Source: Nocardioidaceae bacterium (GTDB taxonomy: Bacteria; Actinomycetota; Actinomycetes; Propionibacteriales; Nocardioidaceae). From it: 19,737 bases of DNA. The stretch is taken from NCBI GenBank assembly GCA_020636935.1, contig JACJWW010000021.1, positions 1 to 19,737 of the forward strand. Reading direction: 5' to 3'. Shown in pieces: positions 8,601 to 14,799 of this stretch. The notes under the pieces are model-generated. The model was not told the DNA's origin and did no database searches. It saw only the letters and a program-made list of their open reading frames with translations. The number at the start of each line of letters is the position of its first letter. Position 1 is the stretch's first letter. Position numbers and translations under genes: made by a program.

Positions 8601-11600
8601 TCGGTGACTCCCGCCGGCCCGCTGTTCACCCCGATGGTGGGCACTCCGGCAGCCAGCTACCCGACGGCGACCTGGACGATCGTGGGCAAGAACGCCTCCA
8701 CTGCGCATGCCTCCTATGTCCGGATCGCCGATCCGGCCACCTGTACGGACATCAACCTGCTGCCGTGCATCACTCCGGGAACTCCCGCGGATGCGACCGC
8801 TGATCCCTTCGACACTTCTGGGAACTACCTGACCAATCCGACGGTGGCCAATCCCTTCGAGAGATTCAATGCCACCAGCATCACCATCTCGGCCAGCATT
8901 CCGGCCGAGGTGGACCTGGATGCCACCACCGTGTGGTTGTTGCACTACTCGGCTGGCACCTACACGACCACCTCGCACAGCGCGACCGCGGTCAATGCGA
9001 TGAATGCCGCGGCACTCGCTGACGTGGTGGGCATCAACGTCACCTTCCAGGGGACTGATCCGGCCGACACCGGGGGCACGATCAGCCAGGACAACGACCT
9101 CAAGATCGTGGTCGCGTCCATTCTGCGCCCGACTCTGCGCAGCAGTGGAGCCAACCAGGTGTTGACTGCCGGAAACACGGTGGACGTGACCAACCGGGCC
9201 TTCTCCCAGTCCTATGACCCGGTCATCTCGCCGGGAACGACTACGGGAGATCTGGATGATGTGAAGATCGTCCTGACCGGTGGTGTCGTTAACGTCAACC
9301 CCACGAAGACGGTCAGCCCGACCCTGATCAACGAGCCCGCCAAGGACACTCCGGTGACCGTTACCCTGGGCGCCGACCAGGGCACCTCGCCGCGCAGCAC
9401 CCTGTCGCCGGCTCAGGTGATCATCGAGGATCAGGCGGATTCGCCCGACTTCTGGAACACCTTCGAGTTCACCGGCCTGGGCGCAGTGGTGAAGCCTGCT
9501 GGCGCAGATCTGGTCCAGGTGGATGTCTACGACGGGACCCAGTGGGTTCTGGGTACCCCTGCTGCCACGGCAGCTCTGCCGTCCGGAGTGAGCAATGCCG
9601 ACGTACAAGGGATCAGGTTCACCTTCAGCAAGACGGGTGGTGGGTTGTTCTCCAGCACCGTGCCGGCGCCGAACTGGTCCACCACGGCGAAGTTCACGGT
9701 GAAGCTGAGGGACACCTATCGCGACTCCGGTGATCCGGTCACCTTCGACCATGTGGTGGCCAACACTCAGACCTCGCAGACCAAGCGACCCGATGGCAAC
9801 GACTCGTTGGCCAAGGACAAAGCTGCTCAGGTCACGCTGTCCGAAGGTACCCATGAGCTCGCCGTGAACAAGCTGACCAACGAGGGCAGCAGGCTCGCCT
9901 CCGTTGGTGACATGGTTCCCTTCGACCTGACCTTCAAGAACGTGGGCACCGGATATCTGACGGTTTCCGAGCTGAGCGACGTGCTGCCGGACGAGTTGGT
10001 CTACACGGGCACTCCCGCACCGCAGTACACCGCTCAGGTTGGTGGCCTCCTGTCCGACGCGGTCACCGTGACGACCAGCCCCGATGGCAAGACTCTCACC
10101 TTCAACTGGCCGGCTGGCGGTCAGACGATGAATCCCGGTGAGATCTTCAAGATCAGGGTCTACCTGGAACTGCAACCGGGCCTGGGCACTGGCGAGACGG
10201 CCACCAACACGATGACCGTGCAGACCGAGGAGACGTTGACTGCCTGCCGTAACACCCAGACCGGGGGCAGCACCACGGGTGCCTGGGCGGCCGATCACAC
10301 CACCTGTGGCACCAGCGACTACGTCGGAACCGTCGCGGGTCCGAACCTCTACACGGTGAAGGGCGTTCGCACGTCTCGCGCCGGAGCCTTCAACCCCGAC
10401 GATGAATCATTGGCCTGCATTCCGAACCTCACTGCCACCGGTGGCGACTACTACCGCGCTCCCTGTGTGGGCAACTCCGAAGTCGGCGGCGTCGACGACT
10501 GGGTGCTGCACAACGTGAACGCGGGCACCACCAACGTGGCGGAGATGACCATCTTCGATCAGATGCCCGTCGCTGGTGACTCCCTGCTGGTCTCGGGCAA
10601 CTCGCGCGGCTCGAAGTATCGTCCGCAGATGGTGGATGGTTCGTTGGTCGTCTCGGCTCCGGCTGGTACGACGCAGACGATCGAGGTCACCACCAGCAGC
10701 GGCGTATGTGTCAACACCTGGTCAACCCTGACCACCTCTACCGTCTGTGAGCAGAACGGAGAGGTCTGGACGCCGGTCAGCCCGAGCACGGATTGGGCCA
10801 ATGTCAGTGGCATCAGGATCCACCTGAATTTCTCCACCACTGCCAATGGTTCCCTGCGTCCTGGCGAGTTCGTTGACGTCAACTTCTCCACCGAGAACGT
10901 GCTCAAGTCGACGGCTGATCCAAGCGGTGCGTCCAAGACCGTCCCGGCCATGGACCAGATCGCCTGGAACCAGTACGGCGTGAAATATCGCGACACGGGC
11001 GCCACCAGCTATCGCAAGCTCGCCCCCGGCGTGGTGGGCACCCACGTGCGCTTCGGTGCCATCGAGATCAACAAGCTCATCACCGGTCCGGCTGCTGGCT
11101 ATGCGCCGGATGCATACCAGGCTGGTGTGGCCTGTTCCGTGGACGGAACCGAGCTCGACATGGGCTCCAACGCGGTCGTGGAGTTGAACTCCGCGAACAG
11201 CTACCAGGTGATCATCGACGGTATTCCGGTCAGCTCGGCTGGTACGAACTGTGTGGTGACCGAGATGGGAGCCATCGGAGCCTTCGGCGAGACGACTCGC
11301 ACGGGCACCCCCGATTCGGTGGTCATTGACGTGCTTTCGCCGATGTCGGGCATCGACGCAGTGGACGACGATCAGGTGGCCACGATCACCAATGACTTCC
11401 AGTTCACCGGACTGTCGGTCACCAAGAGGATCGACACCGAAGCGATCGACACCAACTTCGGTCCCTTCGAGTTCTCGATGACCTGTACGGCATTCAGCGG
11501 GCAGGCTGTGGAGTTCGACGACGACGGCACCACCACCATGCACTTCTCCTTGATGAAGGACGAGAGCTGGGTGGCTCCGGCAAACCGGATCCCGGTGGGT

Positions 11601-12575
11601 GCCACCTGCACGGTCACCGAGGATGACAACTCTGATGCCAACGATGTCGTGATCACTGGTGACAACGTGGTCGACGACGGCAATGGCAAAGCAACCGTGA
11701 AGCCCGGTGTTGATTCGGCTCAGGTTGAGTTCACCAACGCCTATGACTCCGGCACCTTCAGGTTGGTCAAGAAGACGACCGGTCCGGGTGCAGCGGCGTA
11801 CGGCGCCGGTCCCTTCACCTTCGCGGTGACCTGCAACTACGGCGGCCAGACCGTCTTCACGGGAGCGGTACAACTTCGTGCTGATGAATCGCGTACCTTC
11901 GGGCCCTACCCGACGTCCACATCGTGCTCGGCCATGGAGACCGTGACCGGTGGCGCCAACTCGTCCACGCTGGAACCGGATGGGGGTGTGGTCACCATTG
12001 CAGAAAGTGGTGCGACGCCGGAGATCAAGGCAACCAATGTCTTCGGGCTCACCTCCCTGGACGTGGTGAAGAAGCGCGTCGGTCACACCAAGGGTGGTGC
12101 CTCCAACGGTCCGTTCACCGTCGCCCTGAACTGCACCTGGTTCAAGGACGGGCAGCGAGTGCCCTTCACCACACCCGGTGGCGCAGAGCGGGTGCTGAGC
12201 AAGAGCAACGGTTACCAGGCCAGCTACACGGACCTGCCGTCGAGCGCCCTTTGTGACCTGGAGGAGACCAAGAAGGGCGGAGCCAAGAAGACCCAGATCG
12301 CTCTCTCCGTCAACGGTGTCACTTCCACGACCAAGGGCACGAAGGCGACCGTGGATCTGAGCAGCACGACCGGTGCCGGCCAGGCCGTGGCCACCATCAC
12401 CAACACCTTCAAGCAGGGCGCTGTCTCGCCAGCATCGGCGAAGAATCGTGGCCCGGGTGGCAGGGTGCCGGGTGCGTTGCCCAACACGGGATCCAACCTC
12501 TCGGCTGAACTGTTCGGAGTGGCCTTGGGCCTGCTTCTCGCTGGTGGGTTGCTGGTGCGCTTTCGCCGTCAGTGA
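5601..12575 (+). CDS. Giant multi-module LPxTG cell-wall-anchored surface protein
   Basis: The 2324-residue protein has a signal peptide (Lys-rich start, hydrophobic core at about 18-33, ASA-A cleavage near 38) and a complete sorting signal at the end: LPNTG at 2293-2297, a hydrophobic stretch, and RFRRQ. Sortase would cut and link it to peptidoglycan; no sortase gene lies in the window. The interior is a chain of Ig-like modules. About nine run from 40 to 1800 (DUF11-like first module and module at 1419; a related set at about 197-1400 sharing a DVYDGTxW-like strand and LPSGV-NADV-GIR-like motif). Four DUF5979-like modules follow at about 1817-1931, 1935-2046, 2052-2146 and 2151-2268. A Gly-Ser linker interrupts at about 754-762. 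I chose ATG 5601 because GGAGGGG (5589-5595) lies five bases upstream; ATG 5574 is alternative. It is probably an adhesin or stalk; the ligand is unknown. Confidence 0.9.
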   Translation: MGSLKHAGNSFLKAGGGILLALLLAVMVLPLGGIKASAAANSLEIEKTVDNATPEPGETFTYTIQVRCSEDDCLDTQITDNFPAGLAGFEVQGFNLSPSASSIPRTVTWTPGGGATPPSVMTASTSLTIDLQQVTNDPVGVGIKAGSSFTIQLSLKVPDDYPPSASGPIVNTASVSASNADTKVDDATITVDAKVKMGVDVTKTWTPATQNHFPGTASTIGLGVKNTSNVDVDTLTIQEPATAPDGAATLNASNPFTITDFTGFGTTTVPLGCTSVQVDAYVFNGTTWNWVSGANMPTPVALALPSGVTNADVGGVRIRCTGNMSPSDQITTQLGLAQRANHRNDGSDLSTDEHQVVNQASGAATKAGEDPATDQASATYRMKPVIPTVETNKNIDTDRITAGQSAGATLTATNGDTPITSMTIADLNFFNDEITFGGFTQPPGWPAGATSAQITYHLLGGGTESSSFSTGSTPADPSAKITGFEITWTGTAIQPNETGTVKFTIDTSEDTTGGAKELEVTNTVDSEVVAANGKSDQATDSDDLRIIDPTFETSLTKSILPNFPVAPGDSVISALKSQTIAQGDGVKVKDIVIEDSWGGGDSEFWDAFDLRAVAPTQVPAGATLTVAVKDSSGVWHNLPVFGPNVAASTYSLDPAALATALSALGLTPQSVEGIRFSFHKGDGFATDTTLTPNISFTARSTTRLDGDPVTPAPETPVEYPNTATVDADGITDGGKALHDDDSDSATGTIETDPSGGSGGSGGIDIKKAWVEDTVDAQSSQLAHTQLGWKANEGFSPIRITDPANVAVPVNQTVFDAFNLLAVDEIDDSDTPFSDGWFLKYDTITEVELYYSGAWHTITPPGGSWMTAARGFKGYVLTGSEQAGTTGVRVTYEETAADTAARTAAQQPGAAFDPYAPEPGTGVGSGGILRMIDLTWQIRTKTRSSGDFVTGGDTYNTSSEGVAENTAHMSATRLSDATVATDSDDDTILILDQDPATEVAKSVTPAGPLFTPMVGTPAASYPTATWTIVGKNASTAHASYVRIADPATCTDINLLPCITPGTPADATADPFDTSGNYLTNPTVANPFERFNATSITISASIPAEVDLDATTVWLLHYSAGTYTTTSHSATAVNAMNAAALADVVGINVTFQGTDPADTGGTISQDNDLKIVVASILRPTLRSSGANQVLTAGNTVDVTNRAFSQSYDPVISPGTTTGDLDDVKIVLTGGVVNVNPTKTVSPTLINEPAKDTPVTVTLGADQGTSPRSTLSPAQVIIEDQADSPDFWNTFEFTGLGAVVKPAGADLVQVDVYDGTQWVLGTPAATAALPSGVSNADVQGIRFTFSKTGGGLFSSTVPAPNWSTTAKFTVKLRDTYRDSGDPVTFDHVVANTQTSQTKRPDGNDSLAKDKAAQVTLSEGTHELAVNKLTNEGSRLASVGDMVPFDLTFKNVGTGYLTVSELSDVLPDELVYTGTPAPQYTAQVGGLLSDAVTVTTSPDGKTLTFNWPAGGQTMNPGEIFKIRVYLELQPGLGTGETATNTMTVQTEETLTACRNTQTGGSTTGAWAADHTTCGTSDYVGTVAGPNLYTVKGVRTSRAGAFNPDDESLACIPNLTATGGDYYRAPCVGNSEVGGVDDWVLHNVNAGTTNVAEMTIFDQMPVAGDSLLVSGNSRGSKYRPQMVDGSLVVSAPAGTTQTIEVTTSSGVCVNTWSTLTTSTVCEQNGEVWTPVSPSTDWANVSGIRIHLNFSTTANGSLRPGEFVDVNFSTENVLKSTADPSGASKTVPAMDQIAWNQYGVKYRDTGATSYRKLAPGVVGTHVRFGAIEINKLITGPAAGYAPDAYQAGVACSVDGTELDMGSNAVVELNSANSYQVIIDGIPVSSAGTNCVVTEMGAIGAFGETTRTGTPDSVVIDVLSPMSGIDAVDDDQVATITNDFQFTGLSVTKRIDTEAIDTNFGPFEFSMTCTAFSGQAVEFDDDGTTTMHFSLMKDESWVAPANRIPVGATCTVTEDDNSDANDVVITGDNVVDDGNGKATVKPGVDSAQVEFTNAYDSGTFRLVKKTTGPGAAAYGAGPFTFAVTCNYGGQTVFTGAVQLRADESRTFGPYPTSTSCSAMETVTGGANSSTLEPDGGVVTIAESGATPEIKATNVFGLTSLDVVKKRVGHTKGGASNGPFTVALNCTWFKDGQRVPFTTPGGAERVLSKSNGYQASYTDLPSSALCDLEETKKGGAKKTQIALSVNGVTSTTKGTKATVDLSSTTGAGQAVATITNTFKQGAVSPASAKNRGPGGRVPGALPNTGSNLSAELFGVALGLLLAGGLLVRFRRQ
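6150..10990 (+). repeat. Degenerate protein-level module repeats in the giant surface protein
   Basis: At least six modules share a common outline at the protein level: an opening strand with Lys (for example DVTKTW, SLTKSI, EVAKSV, NPTKTV), an I-x-D/E strand (IVIEDS, IRITDP, VRIADP, VIIEDQ), a V-D-V-Y-x-G-x-W-like strand, a G(I/V)R-x-x-F/Y-like strand preceded in two cases by LPSGV-(T/S)NADV, and a closing N(T/Q/R) strand. Module length varies from about 150 to 235 residues. The DNA is well diverged, so these are old repeats, not recent tandem copies. Confidence 0.65.
11049..12410 (+). repeat. Four tandem DUF5979-like modules with Lys, Cys-Cys, Glu, Asn pattern
   Basis: Four consecutive modules of about 110-120 residues share fixed landmarks. 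Lys is at 1825, 1942, 2057 and 2157. The first Cys follows 20-21 residues later, at 1845, 1962, 2078 and 2178. The second Cys is at 1884, 2003, 2109 and 2218. Glu is exactly four residues after that, at 1888, 2007, 2113 and 2222. Asn in the closing strand is at 1931, 2046, 2146 and 2268. The Cys pairs suggest disulfides; the Lys-Glu-Asn set resembles CnaB-type isopeptide domains. Confidence 0.75.
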
Positions 12576-13876
12576 CTGCCCCTGACCCGGATCAAACCGG
12601 GTAGGGCAGCACTGGCTGCTTGGCCAGTGCGGGCGAAGTCGCCCCAGATCTGACGCATGCGCTGTCCTGACTCGAGCAGGTCGGTGGCTCCGGCAATCAG
12701 CTGGTTGCTCTGCCACCACGGCTCCGAGCCCAGCAACAGTGGGATGTCCAGGGTGTGCGCGGCGCGGTACTTGCTGCCGGGCACACCCCAGGTCAACAGG
12801 TACGTCGCGATGCGGCCACCGCCGCTGCGATGACGCTTGGCGAAGCGGGGGACCTGACGGCGGTAGACGAGCCATGAGAGCAGGGTGATGAACATCCACC
12901 CGGCCAGACGGCCGATCACGGGCAGGCGGAAGGGCAGGGGTTTGACCGGGATCGATTCCAGGAAGAGCGCCGCTTCGCGGGCGTTGCAGCCCATCAGCAC
13001 GTCGTACTGACTGGCGACTCGTTGCCAGGCCCGATCGACGTCCTCCTCGGCGGGCATGGGGGCGTGGCCGTACTGGACGCCGAAGGCCATGGTGCCGCGC
13101 AGCCCGAACTTGCGGGCGGGGTCCAGCACCTGTGGCTGGGTGCGTACGACGTCCTCGACCGGGCCGTCGGGGTCGAGGCGCTGGGCGACCTCCAGCATGG
13201 CAGCGTTCATCGGCGCCCGATTGCGGCTCAGTCCCAGGGGAGCGCTCTGCACGATCGCCTTGTGGAACAGGCCGGTCGAACCCTCGGCGATCATCAGGTG
13301 GGCGATCGCGTCTGCGCCGGCGGACTCGCCGAACATCGTGACGTTGTCGGGATCACCACCGAAGGCTGAGATGTTGCGCCTGATCCAGCGCAGCGCCTCC
13401 TGGATGTCGAAGAGCCCCAGATTGGCTGGTGGGCCGTCTGGCCCGCCCAGCCAGCCGAGGCGCCCGAGTCGAAAGGTGACGTTGACCGCCACCACCTGCT
13501 GCTCGGTGACCAATGGGGTCGGATCGTAGACGGGAGCGTCGCCGGCTCCGCTGATGTAGGAACCGCCGTGGATCCACACCATCACCGGTAGCCCCTCGGC
13601 CCCCTGTGCCGGCATGGTGATCGAGAGGCGCTGGCAGTCCTCTGCGAAGCCGAGCTGGTCGAGCATCGGCCCAATCAACTCCCGCTCGCGCTCCGACTGC
13701 TCCTGGGTGCATGCCGGAGCCCAGGAAGTGGCGTCGATCCGCTTGGTGTCGGGCTCCGGGGACGGCAGGCCATAGCGCTCGGCCCGGGCGTAACGGATGC
13801 CAGTGGCGCGGATGACATCGCCGTCCCGCCAGCCGTGACAGGTCCCGGCCGGAGCCGCAAAAGTGGGTTGGTCCAT
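12569..13876 (-). CDS. Type-B carboxylesterase (alpha/beta hydrolase, PnbA-like)
   Basis: The 435-residue enzyme would hydrolyse carboxylic esters; the natural substrate is unknown. Type-B carboxylesterase landmarks are in order: EDCQRLSI at 79-86, oxyanion HGG at 103-105, the nucleophile elbow GESAG at 183-187 with Ser185, the likely acid Glu301 in GCNAREAALF, and the likely catalytic His374 in RAAHTLDIPLLLG. It is somewhat shorter than the usual 490-550 residues. A hydrophobic segment at about 326-338 (GWMFITLLSWLVY) may be a lid or membrane-touching helix. No signal peptide is visible, so it is probably cytosolic. Its ATG overlaps the stop of the upstream dehydrogenase by one base (TGATG on the minus strand), so the two are translationally coupled. 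Its 3' end overlaps the opposing surface-protein gene by seven bases. Confidence 0.9.
   Translation of the reverse strand: MDQPTFAAPAGTCHGWRDGDVIRATGIRYARAERYGLPSPEPDTKRIDATSWAPACTQEQSERERELIGPMLDQLGFAEDCQRLSITMPAQGAEGLPVMVWIHGGSYISGAGDAPVYDPTPLVTEQQVVAVNVTFRLGRLGWLGGPDGPPANLGLFDIQEALRWIRRNISAFGGDPDNVTMFGESAGADAIAHLMIAEGSTGLFHKAIVQSAPLGLSRNRAPMNAAMLEVAQRLDPDGPVEDVVRTQPQVLDPARKFGLRGTMAFGVQYGHAPMPAEEDVDRAWQRVASQYDVLMGCNAREAALFLESIPVKPLPFRLPVIGRLAGWMFITLLSWLVYRRQVPRFAKRHRSGGGRIATYLLTWGVPGSKYRAAHTLDIPLLLGSEPWWQSNQLIAGATDLLESGQRMRQIWGDFARTGQAASAALPGLIRVRGSH
12576..12609. terminator. Hairpin at the convergent gene ends, probable bidirectional terminator
   Basis: The arms 12576-12590 and 12597-12609 pair over 13 bp with a two-base bulge and a six-base loop (ATCAAA). 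The left arm begins on the base after the giant gene's stop codon, while the whole structure lies inside the last codons of the opposing esterase gene. There is no clear T-run on either side, so termination efficiency is uncertain. Confidence 0.5.
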
Positions 13877-14625
13877 CAGCTGAGTTTACGAACCACCGAC
13901 AGCGGCAGCGTCTTCATGGCCACCCCAATTGGTACCCACGGCCACGCCGGCACATAGGCCTTGGGGACCCTCTTCTCGATCGCGGCCACGATTGACTTCA
14001 CGCCGGTCTCGGTGTCGACCATCATCCGGGTCTTCTGCTCCACCCGATCATTCATCTCCGAGCGGATGTAACCCGGGAAGATCACGGTTACGTCGAGGCC
14101 CTTGATGTTCTCCGAACGGATCCCCTCGGCGAGGGCGGCCACCCCGGCCTTGGTGGCGGCGTACGTCGTCATCGCCCTGCGCATGCCGCGCAGCGCCGAC
14201 ATCGAGGAGATCATCACCAGGTGGCCCTTTTCCTGCCGTCGGAAGATCTCCAGGGCGGCCTCGCTCTGGGTCAGAGCGCCCACGAAGTTGACCATCGCGG
14301 TCTCGCGGTTGGCCTCGGCGCGTCCGGTGCCGAGCGCGGCGCCCTTGCCGAGCCCGGCGTTGATGATCACCCGGTCGATGGTCCCGAAACTCTCCGCGAA
14401 GTCGGCGAAGACCGCGAACACCTCTGCGTCTGCGGTGACGTCGAGGCGTCGTACCTCCACCCGGGTGTCCGGATGAGCGGCGTGGATCTCCTCGGCCAGC
14501 TCCTCCAATCGATCGGTACGACGCGCACAGAGCGCCAGGTCGTAGCCGAGGGCGGCGAACTGGCGGGCCATCTCGGCGCCGAGTCCAGAACTGGCTCCGG
14601 TGATCAGGATCGTTCCCTTGGCCAT
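13876..14625 (-). CDS. Short-chain dehydrogenase/reductase (SDR)
   Basis: The 249-residue product is a classical-length cytosolic SDR using NAD(H) or NADP(H). The Rossmann cofactor motif TGASSGLG is at 9-16, NAG at 89-91, a catalytic Ser probably at 141 (ISSMS), and the YxxxK pair is Tyr155 and Lys159. CARRTDRLEEL after strand 2 carries two Arg, which tends to favour NADP(H) in this superfamily. The C-terminus (YVPAWPWVPIG…) has a hydrophobic, Trp-rich tail. I chose the ATG at 14625, which has GGAGGAAAG immediately upstream and begins MAKGTILITG as expected; the frame extends 58 codons further upstream but lacks SDR-like sequence. It is the first gene of a two-gene unit with the esterase. The substrate is unknown. 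Confidence 0.9.
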   Translation of the reverse strand: MAKGTILITGASSGLGAEMARQFAALGYDLALCARRTDRLEELAEEIHAAHPDTRVEVRRLDVTADAEVFAVFADFAESFGTIDRVIINAGLGKGAALGTGRAEANRETAMVNFVGALTQSEAALEIFRRQEKGHLVMISSMSALRGMRRAMTTYAATKAGVAALAEGIRSENIKGLDVTVIFPGYIRSEMNDRVEQKTRMMVDTETGVKSIVAAIEKRVPKAYVPAWPWVPIGVAMKTLPLSVVRKLS

Positions 14626-14751
14626 CTTTCCTCCAGGTCCAGCTAGATCGTTCCAATTGCTTTCTGAGCGTAACTGGCATACACCATGTACCTGGGGTGA
14701 GTGCTCCCCTGCCCATGCGACGGCATAAGGTGTCAATTGGGTAACAAACCG

Positions 14752-14770
14752 GGTTTCCAGCAAGGAAACC
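14752..14770. promoter_or_regulatory. 19-bp palindrome in the pckG leader
   Basis: GGTTTCC and GGAAACC flank a five-base centre (AGCAA), 30 bases before the pckG ATG, in the 174-base divergent region between the dehydrogenase and pckG (14626-14799). It could be an operator or a small leader hairpin. I could not assign convincing -35/-10 elements for either divergent gene. Confidence 0.4.
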
Positions 14771-14799
14771 GACAGTCTGACACTGAGAGGGACCACCAA

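Noticed and set aside
5361..12899. Very long minus-strand open frames opposite the giant surface-protein gene (5361-8315, 8370-10298, 10722-12899)
   Set aside because: They are antisense shadows of GC-rich codon use: low-complexity Gly/Val/Arg-rich translations with no recognisable domain. The plus-strand frame has a signal peptide, modules and LPNTG.
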